Part shown: piece by piece, positions 12,501-24,500 of the stretch
Layout of the letters: the number at the start of each line of letters is the position of its first letter
Position numbering within the stretch: the first letter of the stretch is position 1
DNA from: Sarcocystis neurona
Lineage: Eukaryota > Apicomplexa > Conoidasida > Eucoccidiorida > Sarcocystidae
NCBI GenBank assembly: GCA_000727475.1
Contig: KL647324.1
Coordinates: 755,267 to 819,266 of the forward strand
Reading direction: 5' to 3'
DNA length: 64,000 nt
The notes under the pieces: generated by a model
What the model saw: the letters and a program-made list of their open reading frames with translations, nothing else
Told to the model about the DNA's origin: nothing
Databases searched by the model: none
Made by a program: the position numbers and the translations under genes

Positions 12501-15500
12501 AGAAGCACTGGACTCCACTGAAAGAGAAAGAGATGCTCTTCTGGCGATGAAGAAGCGGAGCGATAGCAGCAGCAGCAGCATTGGCGGGGGCGGGTTGTCG
12601 CTTACCACCTCGGGCTCGACAATGATTCCGCCGGGGCGTTCTATTTTTTCAGCAGAACAGATGAGCGTGTTTAGCAGCAGCGATTCACTCCTGGATCCAG
12701 CTGCAGCTGGGGTCCTGTCCGCTGGCGCAGCAGCAGCACCACACCAGGCAGCCGGGGGCAGATGGCAAGGTCTGCGCAGTGCCCTGCTGCGACTCAGTGG
12801 GAGCAGCGGCAGAAGAGGCGCAGCGGCAATGGCGCTGCTTTCGTGTGCAGCAGACTCTGGAGGAGGCCGGACGCTGTTGCAGCGGCTGCAGCGGGGACAT
12901 GCCGCAGCTGAACGCGCTATTGCCGCGGCCAGAGGCGTTCCTGACGCCGGCGCTACGGGGACTGCACCAACGCCGCCGGCGTGTGGAGCCGGCGCACACG
13001 CAGAGAGACGAGCCGTATGTGGGGAGACACGGGAGGGTGAGACGGCGGCGAAGGAGGACAACGGGGCTGAGGAGGAACTGGCATCGGGCCAAGTCGGGCG
13101 AATGAAGAAGTCTGATGCGACTGGAGCGGCGACCAAAGGCACAGCAGGCGCGGCAGCAACAACAGCAGCGGGGGCTGCAGCGGAAGTCGGGTCACCGCAA
13201 GCCCTGGTGCCGGTGGCTCGAAAAGAAGGAATTCCTCACGTTCCTGCGGACTCCAGTCTTTTCAAGTTGCTTGAAAATGGACGATTCGAGCGCACATTTG
13301 GTATTCAGAAGCTTGTCGGCCAGGGCGGTTTTGGCGTAGTTTACGAGGTATAGACAGGTGCAGGCTGCTTTCCTGCTGCTGCTGATGTGCTACTCAACTC
13401 TGCTCTTGTCTCCTACTGCTGCTGCTGCTGACAGTGTCGCATCTGATCTTGCTGCGGCTCAAGTCAGCGCATCGCTGTCTGAGTTGGTTCGTGATACTGC
13501 TGCTCGTGCTGCTTCTGCGTGTGCTGCTGCTGGTGGTCGTCTGGCTTCGTCTCTGGGGTTGGGCTGCTGCTTCTTCAGCGTCAAGGCGTGATGCGCTGCT
13601 GCTGCGGCTGCGGTCGCGCTGCGCCGTGGTGTATGTCACTCCCCACTGTCTTTTCTGCGGGTCACTCGATCGGTTGCTGCTGCTGCTGCTCTTCCTCCTT
13701 CTGCAGCCTGTGGCCGTTGGGGCCGGAGTCTGGCTGTTCCCTCGTGCAGTGTGATAAGACTTGTGCTGGTGCAGCTGCGGCGGTGGACAGTGACCGGCTT
13801 CCCGGTACGGCTGCTGCTGCTGCGCTTACCCGGGCGTCCTGCTGGTGGCACGCTGGGTCCTGCTGCTGGTACGATGCGTCCCGGTGCTGCCGCTGCTGCT
13901 TTTACACGTGCGTTCTTCTGGTGTTGCGGTGTGTCCTGCTGGTGGTGCGGTGCTGTGCAGCACCGCAGCGGCTGCGGGGGCTGCAGCTCTTTGCGGCCGC
14001 TGCTGCTGGTGCTGGAGAAACTTGCTGCTCTTGCTGCTTCTGCTAGCGCTGTTGCTTCTGCCAACGCTTTTGCTTCTGCCACCGCTGCTGCTGCTGTGGG
14101 CGGATTGACTGTGTACCTCCAGGTGCGACATCTGCTGGAGCCGGGGCGGCCGATTTACGCAGTGAAGCTCATTCTCCTGCATCTGTCGCTGAGCGAGGAC
14201 TTTTCCCTTCGACGAGATTTTCGTGAAGTTGCTGCCAACCGGGATCTATACTCCAAGCACGTCGTCAGGTATGTTGCCGTTTTGAACCCTTTCGATCGTC
14301 TACTACTACTACTATTAATACTCTTACGACTACTACCACTACTACAACTACTAGTGCCACTACTACTACTACTACTGCTACCGTGAGCACTTGTACTACG
14401 ACTACGACTGCTGCTATTCCTACTACAACAACTACTACTAGTACTACCACGTTTCTTATGCGCTCGTCTGCGTGCATATGTATATATATATATACTACCT
14501 GCCTGCGTGTGGCTGTAGAATGTCTGTATATATATATGGATATACGTAAATGTACGGGTTTAGGCATTTGGTGTCTCTGCGGTCACATCACAGTCCACAT
14601 ATGTATATATATATATATATATATATATTGCGTGGTTAATAAATAGGTGGCGCTTCTTCTGAGGCTCGTGTGCCCACCGGGATGAAGGAACGTGCAGTTG
14701 GTGGCCGTGTGTGTGTGCGGAGTAGCCCACTCTGTTGTGTACTCCTCTATCTCGCTGTTCACGTGGCTGCAAGTAGAATTCTACGTCCATTTCTGCCGAC
14801 GTATCTGCCCTGTGTGTTCCTATTCGTAGAGTTGGTGCTGCTGCTGGTGCTACTATTGGTGCTGGCGCTGCTGTAGCTGATGCTACCGCTGCTGCTGATG
14901 CTGGCGCCGCTGTTGGTGCTGGCGCTGCAGTTGGTGCCGGCGCTGCTGCCGTTGGTGCTGGCGCTCGTGTTGCTGATGCTACCGCTGCTGCTGATGCTGG
15001 CGCCGCTGTTGGTGCTGGCGCTGCAGTTGGTGCCGGCGCTGCTGCCGTTGGTGCTGGCGCTCGTGTTGCTGATGCTACCGCTGCTGCTGATGCTGGCGCC
15101 GCTGTTGGTGCTGGCGCTGCAGTTGGTGCTGGCGCTGCTGCTGTTGGTGCTGGCGCTCGTGTTGCTGATGCTGTTGTTGCTGCGCCGTCTTTTGTGGTAC
15201 TGACTCAGGTACTACACGTGGTGGTGTGAAGAGCCGCACTTTCTTCCGATGGAAGCACTGCGAGGTGGGCTTGGTCGCGCGCACAAACGCGTCGCACGTG
15301 CTGCTGCAGCGGCGCGAGGCGGAAGCAGCGGCAGGCGTCGCGCCGTCGCGACTGCAGCAGCGTCGTCGGCGTCTTCCTACCAGTCGGGGAAAAGGCGCCG
15401 CAGGAGCGGCAGCAGCAGGAGCAGCAGCAGCAGCAGCGCCTCGCCTCCGCCGGCGCAGCCGCTGACACGGAAGGAGAGGCAGCAGAGGGTGCAGCAGCAG

Positions 15501-18500
15501 CTCGCTGCCTCGTCGCCAAACGCGTGCAGCGGCAGTGGCAGTGGCGCGGCGTTGCCGGCGGCTGTTGCCGGGGAAAACAGCAGCCGTCGCCGAGGGAGAA
15601 GCGCGGGCCCGCTGCAGCACTTGCAGCAGTCCGGAGCAACTGCTAAGGCAGCGAACCGCATGAGGGCGAAAAGCAGGCCAGCCGCAGATCACCGAAGAAG
15701 GCGACTGCGCAGCAGCTACACCTGCAGCGCACGAGACTATCGAAAGAAAAATGACGGCAGCACTGAGGCCGACGCTGCTGCTGCTGCTGCTGGTGCGGGT
15801 ACTGCGGCGGGAATGCCAGGGACCGACGACGCGACACACGTCGTATCTTCCTCCTCCACATTTCTCTCGCCAGAACTTTCGGTAAAAACCACGGCCGCTG
15901 AAAGCGGTGCAGAGGCTCGCGCACCTTTTTTTCATCTTATATCAATATCTGCTTCTGTGTGCCCGTGTGTATAGCAAATGCATACTCACTAGCTTCACGC
16001 GCGCGCCTACATCAATATGTACGTATGTGTATGGATCACATCAAGGGGTATCACGTACCACTTGAATATACATACCTTCCCGCCCGCGCCCTTACGAACT
16101 TACACGTATGTCTGTGCGTGGACCGCGCGTGCGCACGTCTATATATAATATATTATATACATATATATGTATATTCCCGGACGCGCATACACGAGTCTAT
16201 GTATGTGTATGTACATCTGGACCGTGCTTGCGCACGTTTCTTCCGTCAGCTGCGAATGCTGTTGGTGCTGCACCTCGGAGACGCCCGGAGAAGTTGCTGC
16301 AGCTCCACGCGCGCTCTGATACAATCGCTGCTGCGTGCTTCTTCACATGCATATATATACACATGTATGTGTGTATCACCGTCCCCCGCAGCGTGCACCA
16401 TGTGTACGTGTATCCGCGGGATCTTCTCCTCGCAGCCGTGAGGGTCCGCTAGTCAGTTTTCGAGCTGCAAAGCAGAAAAGAGAATTTGTCGCAGGGGGAG
16501 GGAATTGCGGGCCTCCAGGCACCGGTGGAACCGACGCAAACTTTGAACGGCAGAAGAACACGCGTTGTCAGTAGACTCTGGCCGATCAATAAAATATACT
16601 AATATGTGGCTAATATTTCACTTGTTAAACCAGTCTGGGATCGACGTATTTATCTTCCTTCTCTTCCGGGGGAAGAAGGGGCGCTCGTATGTGTACAAAC
16701 ACAAGTGCGTGGATGCCTTCCACGCATTTACTTCTGCTCCTTTCGACGCATGCATCACAGGGTGTGCATGCGGGTAGATGTTTTAGATACGGCCATATTG
16801 GTGTACGGGTGTGTGTGTGTGGGTCTATATACGTACAGGTGTGTATAATATATACAAGTAGAGAGAGGTACACACACAGACATAAATGTGTATATATACA
16901 TATATATATATGTATAGAGATAGATACACATGCTTCGGTGGAATGCTTAAAGATAGGTGGTGCACCCACGTATTTGTGACTCCGCCTCCAGAGCCAGCAC
17001 GTACGAATATATGTATATACATATGTACATATATATGCAGGTATCTGGCTATGTAAGTCGTATATGCAACTACGTATATGGGTAGATGCCTGCGTGTAGG
17101 TACGTCCACACTTTTTGATGGCCACCACAGACGTATGTGCTACGCGAACGTGTATGTGCATGCTGCGTTTTTTCAGAGACGACGTCGCGTGGGAGCGAAG
17201 CTGCCGACGCCAGTCGAGGAGGAAGAGCAGGAGGCTGGCGCTGCTGCCGGCGGGGCTGAGGGCGAGCGGTTGGCGGTGGAGGAGCGCCAGCAGCAGCGGC
17301 GCGTGCGCGAGTTGTACACGCAGGTGCAGGAAGAGCATCGGAGGAGCGCCAGTAGCGGACACGGGAGAAGAGAAAAAAGCTGCGACGCGGCAGGACGAGG
17401 AAGAAGAGGCAGCAGCACCAGCAGCAGGAGGAGGAGCAGTGGCAGCAGTGAAGCCCGACGTCAGTTGGTTGTCGTGAAGCAGGAACGGGGGAGCGGCGGC
17501 GGGGGTGGTAGCTCCAGCAGCAGCAGCTGCAGCGGAGGGGAGGACCGTGTGCTGGGAATCAAGGCAGGCTGGCCGGGGGACGAAGGTGAGCAGCAGCAGG
17601 GTAAGGAAAGTCGCGGAATAGGGAGAAATGCAGCAGCAGATGCGTTGGAGAAGAAGCCGAAGGCCCGTAGCAGCAGCGCAGTGTGCCGCGGGGAGACGTC
17701 TTTGGGTGAGAACAACAGTCGCCCTGGGGGGAGGAGCAGCGACTGCAGAGCAGCAGCAACGAAGAAGCGGCAGACCGGCGGAGAAAGAGCTGCTGCTGCA
17801 GGAGAAGGAGGGAAAGCGGATGCAGGGCCGGGAGGAAAGCGCAGCAGCAGCAAACGGTCAAAAGGCAGGCGGAGCCAGGAGGGAAGGAGCACGAGCTGGA
17901 GCCCCTGCAGCAGCGTCCACGGCAGCAGCAACTGGGATGACGCTTCCTTTGATATAACGCTGTACCTAAACACCATGGAGAGAAACGCTGTTGTCTTCGA
18001 AGACTCGGTGCAACAGCAGCGGAGCAGCAGCGGCTCCGCTCACTTGGAGCCGTCTGAAGGCACCGCTGACGGCAGCACCAGCAGCAGCAAGTCCAGCAGC
18101 AGCGATACGCACGGCTGCAGCAGCAAGCGCGGCAGCAGCAGCGGCAATAGTGAGAGCGGGCGGCCGCAGTGCGGCAGGTGCAGCAGGAGGACGAGCCGGC
18201 GCAACAGTGAGCAGGAGCGCAGCCACAGCGACAAAGTGGGAGACGGCAGCAAGAGCACGAGCAGCAGCAACAGGGAAAAAGATGGGCCCTGCAGGAGCCG
18301 CATGAGCAGTGGTAGCTGCGACACCGTTACGAAAGAAGGAGGAAGGCAGAGGGGCACAGAGCGTGTCTCGCCTGCTGCTGCTGCTACGCGGGTGGCAGCA
18401 ACAGCAGACTTGTGCGACGCAGGGGCGTGCAGCCCACGACAGAGCTCAGGTGCTGCGGCAGCAGAAGCCGAGCAGAAAGACGGAGGAAGACGCAGTAGCA

Positions 18501-21500
18501 GCAGCGGCGGGGGAGGAGAGGGACCGGCGGGGCCTGACGAAGACACAAAGAAACGAGGCAGCAGGAGCACGCACACACAGCACGCCCCAAAGGAGCAGGT
18601 GGAGCTGCGTAGGGACGCGGAGGGGAGGGTAGAGAAGCGGCAGCCGGGGAGAGAAGCAGAGCAGACGGGTGCTGCAGGAGCGGCGACGGCTGATGAAGCA
18701 GCAGCTCACCATCAAGTGCGTGCAGAACAGCCAATACATCGAGAAATGCTGCAGCAACAGCAGCAGCAGCAGCACGGGAGAAGAGGAAGCAGCAGCACAG
18801 CACTGGCTGCTGCAGATCCTCCTAACCTTCCCCAGCAGCATCCGCGCGCAGGGGATCCAGCAGCCGCTCCAGGAGAAGGAGCCGCAGTTGCTGCGGGTGC
18901 TGCTGCAGCAGGCGGAGACACTTCTTTCTCGGCACCGCCGCAGCACGGGGGAGATGCAGTAGCAACAGCAGCAGCTACGACTGTCGAACAACAAGCGACA
19001 CCGGTGGGAGGTGGAGGAGGCGGAGGAGAAGCAGCAGCTCGACAGCATGAAGACACTCAGAAAGAACAGCTGGCAGCAACAGCAGCAGCGACTCACATTA
19101 AGGAAGGAGAAGCAGAAAGATTGCCGAGAAAAGAGCTGTACCCTGTCGTCCTCCTCATACAAATGGAAATGTGTACGGGAGTCACTCTGCGTGAGTGGCT
19201 TAACAGGTAAGAAAACGGCAGGCAATCACAGCCGTCCTGCATGTATATTCTCATATACGTTATATACATATATATATATGCATGTGTCTGTATAGTGTAG
19301 TCACCCGTCCCCCTTCATCTATCAATCTATCTCATCTATCTATCTGTATATATATATGTAAATAGTTCTGTCAGACTTACATATATGTATGTATGTATAT
19401 ATATATGGAAATATATGTGGGGTGCCCTGACGTGACCCTGTCTCCATAGTGTAGACATCCGAAGCCTTGTGCGTATACATATATATATATATATAAAAAT
19501 CATGTAGTCCGACTCATCTATATATATATACATATATATATGTCTCCATAGCGTAGGCACTCAAACTCGTGTATATAAATATATATATATAATATAGTCA
19601 CAATCATGTGTACATATATACATGTTTATCTCTGTAGTGTAGTCACCCAACATCATGTATGTATATATATATATATATACAAACTTCTGTATGCGTTTGT
19701 GTATATGTAGATGTATGGGGACGTCCCGACGCGAATTGTTGTATATGGAAGGTGTGCATGTTGCCACGGCATTTTGTGGCCCGATTTTTTGTGGGTGTCG
19801 GCACGGACACTCGAAGGTACAAAAGCGTGCTGCAGCATGTATATAAATATGTATGTGTGGTATACATGGTGTGTATGGTATGTCTGTGCGTTATTTATGT
19901 ATGTGTTTTATGGATGTAACGGCTGTAATGCATGTAATGTAATGTACGTATGTACCTATGTACGTGTGTATATATGTATATATGTATGAATAGGTACACG
20001 TGTCTGTGTGTGTGTGTGTGTAAACCTCCACGTTGCGCAGGTGTTTCGTGCAGGGATTGTCATATACCGTGTGCTCTTATGAGGTGGCTTTGTCTTATAA
20101 AAAGAGAAAGTGTCCTCCGTCATACGTATACATCTATATCTCCGTGACTCTCTGTAGCGCTATCGGTGTATCTCCACCTGCTCTCTTCTCGTCTTGAATA
20201 TATACGCGTACATACGTGTATGTGTGCGTCCGTTTTGTACGGTTTATGGACAGACATATACACGTGTCTGTGTTTCGTTTTGTCGCGAGGAGATCTTCAC
20301 GAGAATAAATACGTGTGGTGTGTGTGCATGGAGAGACGCGTCCGCATGCCTCGGTGTGTAGTGCACGCACGGCTTGTGGACGTGTCTGTGTTGCGTGGGA
20401 AGTGCACGTCGACGGAGGCTTCGTCTGTATACGCAGAAGCAAAAGAGAATATACACTAGTGCGTATATAAAGTTTCCTTTTGATGACTCCGGCCTTTTCT
20501 GTGTGTGTGGGGTTGGTGCAGCAAGGATCGCAGCACCGTGCCGATGCACTTCACGCCGAGCAGCAAAAATGGGTGGGGGGCTCTGGAGCTGGAGCTCTTC
20601 AAGCAGCTCATGAAAGGAATACGTGATATTCACGAGCGGTGAGGTCCTTTGCATCTCCCCGCTGCTTCTACGTTTCTCTCACTGCCCAGCAAGACGGAGG
20701 GAATCTGTGTGGATGTATGAACCGATGCCGTACACGTGATCCACATATATATACATAGTTGTGTTTGTATGCCCCTAGATGTATATAGATGTCTATGTAT
20801 GTGTATGCATGTGTATATATATATATATATACATATATGTATGCACGTGTATGTATTTATGTATGTATGTGTGTATGTATGTATGTACGTATATGGATGT
20901 ATATGGATGTATATGGGTGTATATGTGTGTGTATGCGCATGTGTGTATGTACAGTGATGTATGTATACGTATGTATGTGGACGTGTGTGTATGTTTCTGT
21001 ATGTGTGTATACGTGTATACGCATTACTATGTATGTATCTGTTATGCCTGTACCCATCTACATATGTATTTATGTGTGTACGTCGCTGTACGTATGTGTC
21101 TGCGTAGGTATGCATATATGCGGATATGGTGCGCATGACCTGCCTAAGATTTATGATTCTCATGAAGGGTGTCTTGCTTTCTTTTTGTCACTGGTCTCCA
21201 CGGAAAGAAACTGCTGTGAAGAGGCACCTCTGTGTGTGTGTGTGCTTTTTTTTGACGCTTGGGAGAAGAGGCACTGGTCTGCAGGACTGCATTTCGTCTT
21301 CCCTGTCCTCACCTGTTTGTGTGTCTTTCTGTTTATCTTCTTTTCTGCTGCTGTCTCTCTCCGTGTCCCCCTGTGTCTATACATACGTGTCGCGTGGCGT
21401 GTACATCTACATTCGTTTCATCGCCTTCGCACGTGGACGGGTCTCGTTTGTGTTGACAGAACGCATGTGAGACGCTGCTGCCTTTTCCGGTGAGGGCTCC

Positions 21501-24500
21501 TGCTGCTGCTGCGTCTTTGTTGGCGCGTGCTGTCGCTTATGTGCGCGCGCGCGCATGCCTGTTGCGGTGCCGTTGCTCCTGTCGCAGCCGTGTTCGGGGT
21601 TGCTGCCGTTGCTGCTGTGGGGGGGGCTTCGCATGTTTGCCGCTGTTGCTGCTGCGCCTTGTCGCACGCAGAGGCATCGTCCACCGCGACTTGAAGCCGG
21701 AGAACATTTTCGTTGATCCGCAGACGCATGTGTTGAAAATCGTCGACTTCGGCCTGGCGAAGTTCATTCAGCGAGAGAGCAGCAGCAGCAGCGCCGGGGC
21801 CGACTTGATTCAGCAGCAGCAGCAAAGCAGCAGCAGTGGCAGCAAACGACCTCTCGCTGCCGCTGCCGACCGTCCTCGTGGGGGCGGGGAGGGGGGCAAA
21901 GGCACACGCGCGGCCGCTGCTGCTGCTGCAGCACGGCAGAAGAAGATGCAGGAGTGGCTCGCCAGGGAGCGTCACGTAAATAGAAACATGGAACTGGTAG
22001 GAGATGTGAAGCAGCAGCAGAAGCAAAAACTATATTTGGTCATCCGCCCGTCCCTTCCCGCCACAGACAGCCCCACGACTGTCTTCAGCTGCTCATGCGC
22101 AGTGTCCATCTGCAGCAACAGCAATACCTCAACCTCGCGCTGCAGCAAGCAGCCGACTATCTGCGTGTCTCTCTGTCTCCCTCTCTCAGCGCGTATGTAT
22201 ACCTCTTCAGCAGAGCCACAGCAGCAATGTTGGTAGTATCGTCCAGGTGCCCGTGAAGAGACGGACACAGCAGAACAAGCGTGAAAGATGTGTTAAGAAA
22301 TGCCGCGTCTACGGATCCACACATCTGCAGCAGAGACGGTGTTGTCACTTTCCGCAGGGACGAAGGGCGGCCCATAGTAATGCCAGCAGCCAGGTTCTCC
22401 TTCACAGACACACACACACACACATACACAGAAACGGGGTTACATATATGCATGCCTGAATACCTATGTATGTGTCGGTGTCTATAATGGTCTTGATAAA
22501 TAGACATACGTTTTTATATATATATTTGTCGATGCGTGTACACATGCATAGACTTACAGACATTGATTTATATGTGTACGCACATATATGCGTATGTGTG
22601 TGTGTATCTGTTGTATGTAGCTGTTTGTCGCATACGTACTTTACACATGGCGTACGTAGTAAGGCGTTGGTGGAGTGTCATATAGCGGTAAACACACACA
22701 TCTTCATGTATGTATATGAGTATGCACGTATATATTCTTACATACATTTATGTATACACACATATATATGTATATTTGTCTGTTGTATGTAGATGACGTC
22801 GATGGAGTGCTGGCCAGCGGTGCATGTGCTGGTCTGCACGTAGGAATGCTTTCGTCAGTCTCAACGTGCTTCTCCTTGAGTGTGTGTCTATATTTGCAAC
22901 AGTATATATGTGTGTGTTTATACCTGGCCATGCGTATAGTAGGCAGGTGTCTGCGTCTTTCCCATGTATACTTCCATCATATATGTAGCAGGGAGGTGTA
23001 TGCGTTTCTTTAATATCTACTTCTCGTACCTACGCAGTTATCTATCGATCTACCTGTATATATGTACGTATGAGTGTGCGACAACGTATATGTGCATGTC
23101 TGTACGTAGCCCCGCATATATATATATATATAATAGGCAGGTGTCTGCGTCCTTTTGATAGCTACTTCTCTTACTACGCAGTTGTCTCTCTATCTATATA
23201 TATACATATATATGTGAGTGTGCAACGGCGTATATGTGTATGTCTACACATAGCTGTGCGTGTGTGTATATAATAGGCAGATGTTTGCGTCTTTCTGTTT
23301 ATATCTGCTTCTCTCAAGGACGCAGTTATCTATCTGTCTGCGTCCTATATATATATATATACATATATATTGTGTGGAAGCGAGGAATTTGTCGGCGGCC
23401 TTCACAACAAGGGGGCTGCTAGCTGCATAGGACCAGAGAGCGCTGCCAACCTCGACAGCCACGCGTGCGCCTCCAGTTGCGCCGCTGCTCTGCCGCTTCC
23501 GTTGCAGCTTCTGGTTGCTACAACTGCTCTTTTTGTCGCTGCCCTGCCACTTGTGTTGCAGCTGCTGTGCCCCTGTGATCGCAGCTGCAGCTGTTCCAGC
23601 TGCTGCTACTGCCGCAGTTGCTGCTGTTGCAACTGCTGCGACTGGTGCAGTTCCTGCTGTTGCAGCTGCTGCTATTGCATCTGCTGGTGTTGCAACTGCT
23701 GCTGTTGCAACCGCTTCTGTTCCAACTGCTGCTGTCGCGGCTGCCGCTGTTCTTGGTGCTATCTTTGCTTTTGGTGTCGGTATTTGTGTGTTGGTGCGGT
23801 GGTCGCTGTTGTGCGCCATCGCTGCTGTTGCCGTTGGACTGTGCGTGCGGGTCCTGGCGCGCTGCAGTTGCTGGTGCTGCTGTTGCTGCTGCTGCTGTTG
23901 CAGTCCTACAAAGGCGAGGTTATTGGTACTCCGGCGTACGCTGCACCAGAGGGAGGGGGCCTGTGCGACGAGAAGGCAGATGTGTATTCGAGCGCGTTAA
24001 TTCTGCTGGAGCTGCTGTGCCCACGCTTCACGACCGTGATGGAGAGAGTGAAAACGCTTGAGCAGTTCAAATTTTCGTACAAGGTCAGCCGGCAGCAGCA
24101 GCTGCAGCAGCAGCAGCAGAAGCAGCAGCAACAGAAGCAGCAGCAGCAGAAGCAGCAGCAGTAGAAGCACCAGCAGAAGCAGCAGCCGCAACAGAAGCAG
24201 CAGCGCAGTTCTAAAAATGAGCAGCAGCAGTGAGAGAAGAAGTGGCTCGCCGGGTGTTAAACAGCACATGAGAGGAAGAAGAAGGAACAGCAGCAGTGCG
24301 GGCGTCAACAAAGCAGCAGCAGCATCACTTAGGGTCACGAAACACGGTGCCCAGCAGCAGAACAGCGAAAGCAGAGAAAGGAGGAGAAGAGAAGCCACAG
24401 CAGAGAGGCAGCAGGAACACAGCAGCAGCAGCAGCAGCACCTGCAGCAACACAAAACATACAGCAGCAGCGACACAAGCAGACAAGAAGAAGCAGCAGGA

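Noticed and set aside
13358..14110. Long open frames reading Leu/Cys/Ala in the 13.4-14.1 kb stretch
   Set aside because: They are triplet-repeat artefacts within an intron; the kinase exons on either side join in phase 0 across it.
20736..21160. Tyr/Val/Cys-rich frames such as those in the TATG microsatellites
   Set aside because: Microsatellite translations; the same pattern recurs in every intron with TATG repeats.
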